A program made the translations under genes and the position numbers. The notes under the pieces are model-generated. The model made no database searches. It was not told the DNA's origin and saw nothing but the letters and a program-made list of their open reading frames with translations. A stretch of 64,000 nucleotides of DNA from Flavobacteriales bacterium. Lineage in GTDB: Bacteria > Bacteroidota > Bacteroidia > Flavobacteriales_F > PHOS-HE28. Shown here piece after piece: positions 1 through 8,785 of the stretch (the first letter of the stretch is position 1; every line of letters begins with the position of its first letter). The stretch is taken from contig JADJWA010000001.1 of assembly GCA_016716605.1 (NCBI GenBank), positions 2,146,001 through 2,210,000 of the forward strand, in the 5' to 3' direction.

Positions 1-936
1 CATGGATTCAGTTCGCTCGCGCCAGCGACTTGGACCCTGCCGAATGCGAAGTATGTCGGCGTCGCCGGCCAGATCCAGAAGCAGGATGTTGAAGGCGAGC
101 GCTTCTTCGCGGTGTATGGTCATACAGAGGAAGTTGATGCGGATACCTGGGCCGGCTATTTCGACGGCCACGTTCACATCACAGGCGATGCTTCATGCAC
201 AGCCATGGCATGGACATCAGACGAGGCCTTGAAGACCGATGTCGAGGATTTAACGCAAGGTCTGGAGATCATCAGCGAATTGCGTCCGACGACCTATCAT
301 TTCGACACCGATACCTATGCAGAGATGAACTTACCCGCTGGCAATCAGTTCGGGTTCATTGCGCAGGAGGTGGAGGAAGTGCTGCCAGAACTTGTTGGGC
401 AAACCACCTTCATCGGTCGCATCGATTCGCTCGGGAACGTGATTGCCCCTGACCAGACCGTGAAGACCTTGAACTATGTGGGGCTGATTCCGATCCTGGT
501 AGCTGGCATGCAAGAACAGCAAGCCCAGATCGCCGCGCAGAACGCTACGATAGCTGCCATGCAGCAACAACTCGCCGCCTGCTGCGCCTCACCCACCGAT
601 AGCGACCAACGCTCCGGCTCCGCTGTGGATGACGAGAAACTCACCCCCGCCCAAGAGCGCACCCTGCCTGCCGAAGGCACGGTGCTCCGCATCGCGCCAA
701 ACCCCTTCACGGATGGCACCACATTGTTCTGCACCTTGGAGCGCGCGGGCCGCATGCAGTTGCTGGCCAACAGCGCCGATGGCCGCAGCCTGCTGGTGCT
801 GAGCGAGGGACAGCGCGAGGCGGGTGAATTCCAGTATGACTGGACCACCGAGAACCTGGCGCCCGGCGTGTATTACATCACCCTCTTGCTCGATGGCGAG
901 CCGGTGGTGAAGCGCGCGGTGAAGGTGGGGCGGTAG
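1..936 (+). CDS. S74-type (tail-fibre chaperone) protein with T9SS type A sorting domain, 5' truncated
   Basis: The reading frame is open from base 1, so the true start lies outside the window. Codons 72-160 resemble a Peptidase_S74 intramolecular chaperone domain: a Ser-Asp-x-x-x-Lys motif (Ser codon 73, Lys codon 78), then the typical ELRPTTYHF and FGFIAQEVEEVLPELV stretches, a tyrosine-valine-glycine-leucine segment and a short Gln/Ala-rich coiled coil. The last ~85 residues are a T9SS type A sorting domain (RIAPNPFTDGTTLF ... APGVYYITLLLDGE ... VKVGR). The family usually trimerises fibres and cuts itself off. The product is probably a surface fibre-like protein. A second S74 protein lies at 44721-47024, without the sorting domain. 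Confident in domains, not in biological role. Confidence 0.85.
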   Translation, partial: HGFSSLAPATWTLPNAKYVGVAGQIQKQDVEGERFFAVYGHTEEVDADTWAGYFDGHVHITGDASCTAMAWTSDEALKTDVEDLTQGLEIISELRPTTYHFDTDTYAEMNLPAGNQFGFIAQEVEEVLPELVGQTTFIGRIDSLGNVIAPDQTVKTLNYVGLIPILVAGMQEQQAQIAAQNATIAAMQQQLAACCASPTDSDQRSGSAVDDEKLTPAQERTLPAEGTVLRIAPNPFTDGTTLFCTLERAGRMQLLANSADGRSLLVLSEGQREAGEFQYDWTTENLAPGVYYITLLLDGEPVVKRAVKVGR

Positions 937-995
937 CGGTTGAAGGACGCCTGTAATCGGCAGGTTCTGATAGCGGCATTCAAAAGGTCGGAAGG

Positions 996-1032
996 GGAGC
1001 GGGTGCAATCGTTCAGCGCCCGCTCCTTTTTT
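996..1032 (+). terminator. Rho-independent terminator after the S74/T9SS gene
   Basis: Perfect 8-bp stem GGAGCGGG / CCCGCTCC (996-1003 with 1019-1026) followed by six T residues at 1027-1032. It lies 60 bases after the stop codon at 934-936. Confidence 0.8.
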
Positions 1033-1120
1033 GGATAGTCTGATCGGGTGCGCGCCCGCCCCGTCACCCCTAATGCCCGGTCCGTCAGGTCCTTGGGATG
1101 GTTGTTCCACCATCGGCCAC

Positions 1121-1128
1121 TAGCTTTA
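1121..1128 (+). promoter_or_regulatory. candidate -7 box (TAGCTTTA) for the first giant T9SS protein
   Basis: TAGCTTTA resembles the Bacteroidota -7 element TAnnTTTG with one mismatch. A TTG lies 16 bases upstream (1102-1104). It would give a leader of about 55 bases before the start at 1191. This is the only promoter-like element I see in the 254-bp gap between 937 and 1190. Confidence 0.35.
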
Positions 1129-1190
1129 TGCGCCAAGGCAACCAATGGCCCATTGCCCTTGTCATTGTACTGCCCTTCAGACCCCCTTCC

Positions 1191-4100
1191 ATGATCCGTT
1201 CTGCCACCCCGCGCCGCACTGCCTTGTTGGCAACCGCCGCGCTCCTGTTGTCCGTTGCCTCTGCCCAGAAGAGCAACCACGATGGCCATGATCACGGCCC
1301 TAGCGCGCAAGAGCCCGTGATGCATGGCGAGTACGTGGAGAACAAGGGCCAATGGGCGGCCCCGATCCTCTACCGTGCCGACTTCGGCCTGGTGGCGCTT
1401 TTCGCGGAGCGCGATCGCTTGGTGTTCTCGAAGCTCGACGAGGCCGTGCCCGATCGTGTGCACGATGCGCAGCACGAAGGCCCCGATGCCATGGAGAACG
1501 TCCGCATGAATGGCCATGCCTGGTATGCCTGGTTCGAGGGTGCGAACCCGAATGCTGAGGTCTCTCGCGAAGGGCGCTCCGCGGATTACTTCAATTACTT
1601 CATCGGCAACGATGCGAGCAAATGGGCCAGTGATGTGCGGCACTTCATGGAAGTGCGCTACCATGAGCTCTGGCCGGGAGTTGACCTGCGCTTGCACGAA
1701 GCCCAAGGCGGCTTCAAGTACGATGCGGTTGTGGCCAACATGGCGGCAGCCAGCCAAGTGAAGTTCCGTTACGAGGGCCTCGATGGCATCCGGATCAATG
1801 CTGATGGCGAATTGGAACTGATCACATCGGTGGGTGAGCTGCATGAACTAGCCCCTGTGGCTTGGTACGCGGACGGCGCGAAGGAGAAGGTCGATTGCCG
1901 TTTCACGCTGAGCGGGAGCACCGTTGGCTTCGCCTTCGGCAAGGGCGTGAAGGCCAACCGGCCGATCGTGATCGACCCCACGCTGATCGCCAGCACGCTG
2001 AGCGGCACCGGCAACATCGGCACAACGCAGAATTACGGCCATACCGCCACGTACGACATCCAAGGGAACATCTACACGGGCGCCATCTGTTTCGGCCAGG
2101 GCTATCCCACGTTGCCTGGCGCCTTCGATGGCACCAACAACGGTGGCATCGATATCGCGGTGAGCAAGCTGAATCCAACGGGCACCACCTTGCTCTTCGG
2201 CACGTACCTCGGCGGCAGCAGCGGCGATTATCCGCACAGCTTGGTGGTGACCAACGCCGGCGAGCTCACGGTCTACGGGTCCTCGCCTTCACCCAACTAC
2301 CCCGTAACGCCCACAGGCTACGATCAGACCTTCAATGGCGGCAACTCGGATATCGTGATCAGCAAGCTGAACCCCACGGGCACTGCGCTGATCGGCAGCA
2401 CCTACATGGGCACCAGCGGCAACGATGGCCGCAACAGCTTCACCACCAACTACGGTGACAGCTATCGCGGTGAGGTGATCTGCGATGCAGCGGGCCGCAT
2501 TTACGTGGCGAGTTGCTCCGATGCGCCGGGCTTTCCGGTGAGCGGCGGCGCCGTGCAAACCACCCATGGCGGCGCGCAGGATGGCGTGGCCTTCTGCTTG
2601 TCGCCGGACCTGAGCACCTTGATCTTCGGCACCTACTTCGGCACGGCGCAGGCTGATATGTGCTTCGGCATCAAGCTCGATAGCGCGGGCCAGCCGGTGA
2701 TCTGCGGCGGGTCATCGGGCACTACTTTGCCCACCACGGCCGGGGCCTATCAGCCTGCCAGCGCGGGTGGCCGCGAAGCGTACATCGCCAAGCTGAGCGA
2801 CAATGCCACCAGCGTGCTCGCCTGCACCTACTTCGGCGGAACCACGGACGACGTCGCCTTCTTCCTGCAAGTGGATCTTGACGACAACGCCTACATCTTC
2901 GGGCAGGCACCCGGCAGCACCTTGGGCATTGCGCCGGCTGGCACATACGGGCAAGCAGGCTCAGGCATATTCGTCGCGGAGTTCGATGCCGATCTGCAGA
3001 ACCAGATTTTCCGCACCCAGCTCGGTCCAGCTGGTGGCTTCGGCGCGGGCATGGTCCCAGTTGCCTTCCTCGTTGACGTGTGCCGCAACATCTACATCAG
3101 CGGGTACAGCGTGGGCGCTGGTTGGCCCATCGCCGGAACGCCGCTTTACGCCAGCGGCGGCTTCTACCTGGCCACCTTCGAGCCGGACATGACCAACATC
3201 ATCTACGGCACCTATTACACAGGTGCTGGCCACGTGGATGGCGGCACCAGCCGATTCGATGCCAACGGCAAGGTGTACCAAGCCGTGTGCACCAGCGGCG
3301 GCTTCCCGACCACGCCGGGCGCCTACAGCAACGTGCAGCCCTCGGGCTGGGACGTCGGCGTGTTCAAGATCGACTTCAATGTGAGCGGGGTGAATGCCGC
3401 CGGTGCCAGCACTTTGAACCAAGGCTGCGCACCCATCGTGATCGACTTCAGCAATGCCAGCACTGGCGATACATGGTTCTGGGACTTCGGTGATGGCAGC
3501 CCCGTGGTCGAAGGCTTCGAGCCCAGCCACGCCTACACGACCCCCGGCGCATACGTCGTCACGCTCATCGCCATGGATTCGCTCTCGTGCAACCTGGCAG
3601 ATACCACCTATCTGCCCATCACCATCGGGGCGCAGCAGCCCATCGATGCCGACTTCACGTGGACGCAGACCATCGACTGCACGCAGATGGAGATCAGCAC
3701 CACCAACCAGAGCACCGGCGATCCGCTCACCTGGTACTGGGACATGGGCGATGGCACGCAGTACGTGGATACCAATGTGGTGCACCAGTTCCCCGGGCCG
3801 GGCAGCTACCTGGTGCAGCTGATCGCGGAGGACCCCACCGGTTGCAGTGGCGCGGATACCGTGCAGGTGCTCGTGGACATAGGACCGCCAGCGCAGGTGG
3901 CCGCTGCGTTCAGCACGGTGGAATCGCCCGGTTGCGAAGAACTCGGCGTGACCTGCACGAACCTCAGCACGGGGATCGACATGACCTACCAATGGGACAT
4001 GGGCGATGGCACCACTTACAGCACCACGGATGTGAACCACCTCTTCCAAGGCGTTGGCACCTACACCATCACCCTGATCGTGAACGATGCGAGCAGCTGC

Positions 4101-5357
4101 AACGTGGCCGATACCGTGACCATGGATGTGACGGTGACGCCGAGCGAGCCGATCACAGCTGCATTCACGGCTGATCAGGTATTCGACTGCGACAACCTGA
4201 TCCTGACCACGGCTAATGCGAGCACAGGCACGAACGCCGCCTTCCTCTGGCAGTTGAGCGATGGCTCCTCCTACAGCACCTTCGATATCACGCACACGTT
4301 CAGTGGGCCGGGCACCTACACCGTTACGCTCACCGTGTCGGACACCTTGGGCTGCTCGCCCAGCCAGACGGCATCGCTTGATGTGCAGATCGATCCATTG
4401 GAACCGGTGCTCGCGGCCTTCACCGCCGAGCAAGTAGGCGATTGCACCACGCTCACCCTGAGCACCGACAACCAGAGCACGGGAGACCTGCTCGCGTTCA
4501 TGTGGGACATGGGTGATGGCACCATCCTCACGGACACGAACGTGACGCATGTTTACACATCACCCGGCGTGTACACCGTAACCCTCACCATTACGGACCT
4601 CGGCTGCGGGCAGGACGATGCCACGAGCATGCAGGTGATCCTGAACAACGTGCTTCCGATCTGGTTCGTAGGCGATACCATCATCTGCCCCGATGATGTG
4701 GCGGTGCTGAACGTGATCCTGCCCGGCACCGACCTGAGCAACGCGAGCTTCGTATGGAGCACCGGAGAGACTACGCCCACCATTGAAGTGGATATGGCCG
4801 GCGCCTATTCCGTGACCGTGTCCGATGGCCTGTGCGAAGGCACCGTGGATGTGGTGATCCCCGCCGCGCCGCGCCATGCCTTGTTCGATTCAGTGCAGGT
4901 TTGCCCAGGCAGCGTAGCGGAGCTCAGGGTCCCGATTGATGGCCTTGCGTTCCAATGGAGCACGGGTGCCTATACGCGCGACATCCTGGCCTGGGCCCCT
5001 GGCATCTACGGATACGACATGATCGACCTGCATGGCTGTCCGCACACCGATAGCATGAAAGTGGTGATGCTCGATTCAATCCCGCAAGTGTTCGCACCCA
5101 ATGCCTTCACGCCCGATGGAGACGACATCAACGACGTGTTCCGGATCGCGGGCTTCGGGGAGAAGACCGTGAAGATGTCCATCTTCAACCGCTGGGGTGA
5201 GCAGCTCTGGGCGAATGAGGGCATGGCGCCTTACTGGGACGGCAAGTACAACGGCAGCGTGGTGCAGGACGGCGTGTACGTGTATGTCCTGAAATACACC
5301 GGCGTCTGCCACAACGAGGAGAAGGAAACCGTGGGCCATGTGACCGTGGTGCGCTAG
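1191..5357 (+). CDS. giant exported DUF7948/SBBP/PKD protein with T9SS type B sorting domain (paralogue 1)
   Basis: I chose ATG 1191 over the in-frame ATG at 1098 because it gives a clean signal peptide (Arg-rich n-region, ALLATAALLLSVASA core), for 1388 aa. Order: signal peptide (1-25), His-rich mature start (H30, H33, H35), an ENKGQW head typical of DUF7948, SBBP-like propeller repeats with GTYLGGS / GSTYMGTSG motifs, five PKD domains (about 760-1145), an Ig-like segment, and a C-terminal gliding-motility-associated domain (PNAFTPDGDDINDVF ... FNRWGEQLW ... GHVTVVR). Such proteins are exported to the surface by T9SS; function beyond adhesion/surface display is inference. First of three tandem paralogues with a 22-bp gap to the next. 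Confidence 0.9.
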   Translation: MIRSATPRRTALLATAALLLSVASAQKSNHDGHDHGPSAQEPVMHGEYVENKGQWAAPILYRADFGLVALFAERDRLVFSKLDEAVPDRVHDAQHEGPDAMENVRMNGHAWYAWFEGANPNAEVSREGRSADYFNYFIGNDASKWASDVRHFMEVRYHELWPGVDLRLHEAQGGFKYDAVVANMAAASQVKFRYEGLDGIRINADGELELITSVGELHELAPVAWYADGAKEKVDCRFTLSGSTVGFAFGKGVKANRPIVIDPTLIASTLSGTGNIGTTQNYGHTATYDIQGNIYTGAICFGQGYPTLPGAFDGTNNGGIDIAVSKLNPTGTTLLFGTYLGGSSGDYPHSLVVTNAGELTVYGSSPSPNYPVTPTGYDQTFNGGNSDIVISKLNPTGTALIGSTYMGTSGNDGRNSFTTNYGDSYRGEVICDAAGRIYVASCSDAPGFPVSGGAVQTTHGGAQDGVAFCLSPDLSTLIFGTYFGTAQADMCFGIKLDSAGQPVICGGSSGTTLPTTAGAYQPASAGGREAYIAKLSDNATSVLACTYFGGTTDDVAFFLQVDLDDNAYIFGQAPGSTLGIAPAGTYGQAGSGIFVAEFDADLQNQIFRTQLGPAGGFGAGMVPVAFLVDVCRNIYISGYSVGAGWPIAGTPLYASGGFYLATFEPDMTNIIYGTYYTGAGHVDGGTSRFDANGKVYQAVCTSGGFPTTPGAYSNVQPSGWDVGVFKIDFNVSGVNAAGASTLNQGCAPIVIDFSNASTGDTWFWDFGDGSPVVEGFEPSHAYTTPGAYVVTLIAMDSLSCNLADTTYLPITIGAQQPIDADFTWTQTIDCTQMEISTTNQSTGDPLTWYWDMGDGTQYVDTNVVHQFPGPGSYLVQLIAEDPTGCSGADTVQVLVDIGPPAQVAAAFSTVESPGCEELGVTCTNLSTGIDMTYQWDMGDGTTYSTTDVNHLFQGVGTYTITLIVNDASSCNVADTVTMDVTVTPSEPITAAFTADQVFDCDNLILTTANASTGTNAAFLWQLSDGSSYSTFDITHTFSGPGTYTVTLTVSDTLGCSPSQTASLDVQIDPLEPVLAAFTAEQVGDCTTLTLSTDNQSTGDLLAFMWDMGDGTILTDTNVTHVYTSPGVYTVTLTITDLGCGQDDATSMQVILNNVLPIWFVGDTIICPDDVAVLNVILPGTDLSNASFVWSTGETTPTIEVDMAGAYSVTVSDGLCEGTVDVVIPAAPRHALFDSVQVCPGSVAELRVPIDGLAFQWSTGAYTRDILAWAPGIYGYDMIDLHGCPHTDSMKVVMLDSIPQVFAPNAFTPDGDDINDVFRIAGFGEKTVKMSIFNRWGEQLWANEGMAPYWDGKYNGSVVQDGVYVYVLKYTGVCHNEEKETVGHVTVVR
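3380..4640 (+). repeat. five tandem PKD-domain repeats, ~255-bp period
   Basis: The conserved Trp codon of each WDMGDG-like motif falls at 3480, 3738, 3993, 4248 and 4503, a spacing of 258, 255, 255 and 255 bases (86 then 85 codons). Three copies keep the near-identical DNA string around tgggacatgggcgatggcac. The same 255-base spacing occurs between the two PKD copies in each of the next two genes. Confidence 0.85.
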
Positions 5358-5379
5358 GAAACCGCAACAACCAGTCAAG

Positions 5380-8300
5380 ATGAAGCAATTCGGAATCGCC
5401 CGTCGGAGGGCATTTGGCCGCGCCGCACTGGCGCTTTCCATGTCATTCCTTTTTGGGGCAGCGGCAGCGCACAGCCACAACCATGGCCCTGCTGCGCCGG
5501 GCAAGGTGCAATACGTGCCCAACCAGGGCCAATGGGAGGCGCCGGTGCGCTTCAAGGCCTCCTTCCCGGGCAGCGCGATGTTCCTCGGCGCTGATGGGGT
5601 CACTTGGTCGCGCTACCAATCAGACGCTTCGGAACTGGTGCATGAGTACATCCAGTGGGAGCCGGAGCGGCAGGCGGGCTTCAGTTTGCGGGGCCATGCA
5701 TGGCGCATGCGCTTCGTGGGCGCTGATCTCTCCGCACTGGCCCACGGCGAAGCGGCGCGGAAGGAGTACCACAACTATTACCTCGGGAACGACCCATCGA
5801 AGTGGGCCACGCGCGTGCCGGTCTATGAAGCAGTTCAATACGAGCAGCTGTGGCCCGGCATCGATATGCGCTGGCACAGTGAGGGCGGCCAGGCGAAGTA
5901 CGACCTGCTGGTGGAGGCCGGAGCCGATCCCGCAATGATCGCCTTCCGCTACGATGGGCTTGATGGGATAGCGATCAATGACAAGGGCGAGCTCGTGCTC
6001 TCCACCATCGTGGGCGAGCTGCATGAGCTGAAGCCCGTTGCCTGGTACGCTGATGACGATAGTCCGTTGCCGTGCGTCTTCGCGCTTGATGGCTCGACGG
6101 TGACATTCAGTTTTCCGCAAGGGCTCGAGAAAGGCAGGCCCATCGTGATCGACCCGGTGCTCGTGGGCGCCACCTTCAGCGGGCAGACGGGCGCAAGTAA
6201 CTACGGCCATTGCAGCACCTTCGACAACGACGGCAACATGTACGGCGGCGCGCAGAACTTCGGCAATACCTTCCCGGCAACGGTGGGCGCCTTCCAGACC
6301 TCGCCAGCCGGCGGCGCGGGCACCGACATCGTGGTGAACAAGTTCAATCCCGATGCGACCCAGTTGCTGTTCGCCACCTTCATCGGCGGGACCGGCGATG
6401 ACAAGCCTCACAGCATGATCGTGAACAGCGCGGGGGGGCTTTGCGTGCTGGGCAGCAGCCTCAGCGGCAACTATCCGGTCTCCGCCACGGCGTACGACGC
6501 CACGAACAACGGCGCAAGCGATATCGTGATCACCCACTTGAACAGCGATGGCACCGCATTGATCGGCAGCACCTACCTGGGCGGTTCCGATGACGATGGC
6601 CGCCAGAACATGACCAACAATTACGGCGACACCTACCGCGGGGAGATCGTCACGGACGCGGCGGGCAACATCTACATCGCGTCATCAACGCGCAGCACGG
6701 AGTATCCGGTGACGGCCGCCGCGTTGCAGCCCAGCTTAGGAGGCATGCAGGACGCCGTGCTCACGGCTCTGACCCCTGATTGCTCATCGCTGCTGGCCAG
6801 CACCTTCATCGGCGGTGCTTCGAACGATGCCGGGCTGGGCCTGCGCGTCGAAGGCTCCAGCGTGTACTTCTGCGGCACCACGGCCAGCGCCGATTTCCCC
6901 ATGTCGGCCGGTGGCTATCAGCCGGCTTACCAAGGGGGCTCGAAGGATGGCTTCGTTGTGCGCCTGGCCACGGATGGCTCGGCTATGACCGCTGGCACCT
7001 TCTTCGGCACCGCGCAGGCTGATGCAGCCTACTTCATCGATCTGGACAACGATGGAGACGTGCACATCTACGGTCAGAGCGGCGGCAGCATCCCGATTTC
7101 GCCGTCGGGCACCTACGGGCAACCGGGATCGCAGATCTTCCTGGCCAGCCTCGATCCGGATCTTGCCTCCACGATCTACACTACCACGATCGGCGGCACC
7201 AACATGGCGCCCGTGGCCTTCCTGGTGGATGTGTGCGACCGCATCTACATCAGCGGCTACAACCCCAGCGGCACCTTCGAGACCTCAGCCGATGCGCTCT
7301 ATGGGCCAGGCGGCAGCCGCTTCTACCTGGCATGCTACGAAGCCGACCTCACGAGCATGCTCTACGGCACCTACTATGGTGGCAGCCATGTGGATGGCGG
7401 CACCAGTCGTTTCGACAAGCGCGGGGTGATCTACCAAGGCGTATGCAGCGGTGGCCAGAGCATGCCCACCACGCCGGGAGCCTACGCGCCCACCAACAAT
7501 GTCGGCTGGGACCTGGGCGTCTTCAAGATCGATTTCGAGCAGAGCGGCGTGAACGTGAACATGAGCGCCACGGCCACCACGGGCTGCGCACCGGCCACGA
7601 TCACCTTCACCGGCAATGGGAACGCGCCGCAGGTGATCTGGGATTTCGGCAACGGCAACACCGTGGTCGGCGGCAACACCCAGCAATACACCTACACCAC
7701 TGCGGGCACCTATTCGGTGATGCTCATCGGCGTGGACAGCACGACTTGCAACGTGGCGGATACGGCGTTCATCACCGTGACCATCAGCGACCCTGCGCAA
7801 CTGGAGGCCCTGTTCACCGCCGACCCTATCAGCTCATGCACGGAGTACGCGGTGCAGCTCACCAACCAGAGCACAGGCAGCAACGTGGTGCTCTGGGACT
7901 TGGGCGGAACGCCGAGCAACGTGCCCAATCCGTACGTGGCCGTGCCTGGTCCGGGCACCTACAGCTACACCATTACCGTGATCGACCAGTTCTGCCAGCT
8001 CAGCGACAGCTTCTCCATGAGCATAGAAGTACCGCCCGCTACGCTGGAGATCGATCTTCCATCGCCGGTATATCTCTGTCCGGAGGCAAGCGTGCTGCTC
8101 AATGCTGGCGCTGGTTACGATGGCTATCAATGGAGCACCGGCGAGACAGCGCAAATAATCACGGTGAGCGAGCCGGGGCTCTATGACATCGCTGTAGCGC
8201 TCGGCTTCTGCGATGCAGCGGACCAGATTCAGGTGATGCTGGTGGCCACGCCGCCGGGCATGGCCGATGTGCAGACCTGTCCGGGCCGTGACGTGAGCCT

Positions 8301-8748
8301 CTCACCGGCGTTCGAGGCGCAGAGCATCATTTGGAGCAATGGCGAGCAGGAGCCCACCATCAGCGTGAGCGAAGCAGGGATTTACGCCTTCGTCGCAACC
8401 GATGCCTACGGATGCGTCTTCGCCGATACCGTTGAAGTCATTCACTTGGCCACATCGGACGGGGAGGCCATAATCCCGAACGTCTTCTCGCCGAACGGCG
8501 ACAAGCAAAACGATGAGTTCGTGGTGGCGGGCCTGGACGTTCAGCAGTTCAGCATGGAAGTCTATAACCGCTGGGGCCAGAAGATGTACGAGACCACTGA
8601 TCCCGCCCGAGGCTGGAAGGGCAACGTGGATAACGAGAGCGATCTCCCTGTGCCCGATGGCACCTACTTCTACATCATCAGTTTCAAGGACCAATGTGCG
8701 AAAGAGCCGGAGGTGAGCAAGGCAGGTCACGTGACGCTGCTGCGCTGA
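5380..8748 (+). CDS. giant exported DUF7948/SBBP/PKD protein with T9SS type B sorting domain (paralogue 2)
   Basis: 1122 aa. Start ATG 5380 gives a signal peptide (RRRAFGRAALALSMSFLFG) and a mature N-terminus HSHNHG (H31, H33, H35). Then a PNQGQW head, a YHNYYLGNDPSKWA motif shared with both neighbours, SBBP-like propeller repeats, two PKD domains (Trp codons at 7639 and 7894, 255 bases apart; the second is degenerate), an Ig-like segment and a type B sorting domain (PNVFSPNGDKQNDEF ... YNRWGQKMYE ... GHVTLLR). It follows paralogue 1 by 22 bases with no visible promoter, so the two are probably co-transcribed. Confidence 0.9.
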   Translation: MKQFGIARRRAFGRAALALSMSFLFGAAAAHSHNHGPAAPGKVQYVPNQGQWEAPVRFKASFPGSAMFLGADGVTWSRYQSDASELVHEYIQWEPERQAGFSLRGHAWRMRFVGADLSALAHGEAARKEYHNYYLGNDPSKWATRVPVYEAVQYEQLWPGIDMRWHSEGGQAKYDLLVEAGADPAMIAFRYDGLDGIAINDKGELVLSTIVGELHELKPVAWYADDDSPLPCVFALDGSTVTFSFPQGLEKGRPIVIDPVLVGATFSGQTGASNYGHCSTFDNDGNMYGGAQNFGNTFPATVGAFQTSPAGGAGTDIVVNKFNPDATQLLFATFIGGTGDDKPHSMIVNSAGGLCVLGSSLSGNYPVSATAYDATNNGASDIVITHLNSDGTALIGSTYLGGSDDDGRQNMTNNYGDTYRGEIVTDAAGNIYIASSTRSTEYPVTAAALQPSLGGMQDAVLTALTPDCSSLLASTFIGGASNDAGLGLRVEGSSVYFCGTTASADFPMSAGGYQPAYQGGSKDGFVVRLATDGSAMTAGTFFGTAQADAAYFIDLDNDGDVHIYGQSGGSIPISPSGTYGQPGSQIFLASLDPDLASTIYTTTIGGTNMAPVAFLVDVCDRIYISGYNPSGTFETSADALYGPGGSRFYLACYEADLTSMLYGTYYGGSHVDGGTSRFDKRGVIYQGVCSGGQSMPTTPGAYAPTNNVGWDLGVFKIDFEQSGVNVNMSATATTGCAPATITFTGNGNAPQVIWDFGNGNTVVGGNTQQYTYTTAGTYSVMLIGVDSTTCNVADTAFITVTISDPAQLEALFTADPISSCTEYAVQLTNQSTGSNVVLWDLGGTPSNVPNPYVAVPGPGTYSYTITVIDQFCQLSDSFSMSIEVPPATLEIDLPSPVYLCPEASVLLNAGAGYDGYQWSTGETAQIITVSEPGLYDIAVALGFCDAADQIQVMLVATPPGMADVQTCPGRDVSLSPAFEAQSIIWSNGEQEPTISVSEAGIYAFVATDAYGCVFADTVEVIHLATSDGEAIIPNVFSPNGDKQNDEFVVAGLDVQQFSMEVYNRWGQKMYETTDPARGWKGNVDNESDLPVPDGTYFYIISFKDQCAKEPEVSKAGHVTLLR

Positions 8749-8773
8749 TCGACCGCGCTTCCGCACCGAACGT

Positions 8774-8781
8774 TACTTTCG
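8774..8781 (+). promoter_or_regulatory. -7 box TACTTTCG four bases before the start of paralogue 3
   Basis: TACTTTCG matches TAnnTTTG at all but one position and ends 4 bases before ATG 8786. If it is the -7 element, transcription would begin at or near the start codon. Confidence 0.55.
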
Positions 8782-8785
8782 GAGC

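Noticed and set aside
1098..1190. Alternative start at ATG 1098 for the first giant protein
   Set aside because: It adds 31 residues before the signal peptide and overlaps the candidate promoter box at 1121-1128.
3480..4510. Regular repeats that could be mistaken for a CRISPR array
   Set aside because: The units are about 255 bases long, in frame and encode PKD domains; there are no short repeats with unique spacers.
2961..4550. 529-codon minus-strand frame within the first giant T9SS gene
   Set aside because: It is the antisense of the PKD repeat array, so it appears repetitive only because the real gene is.
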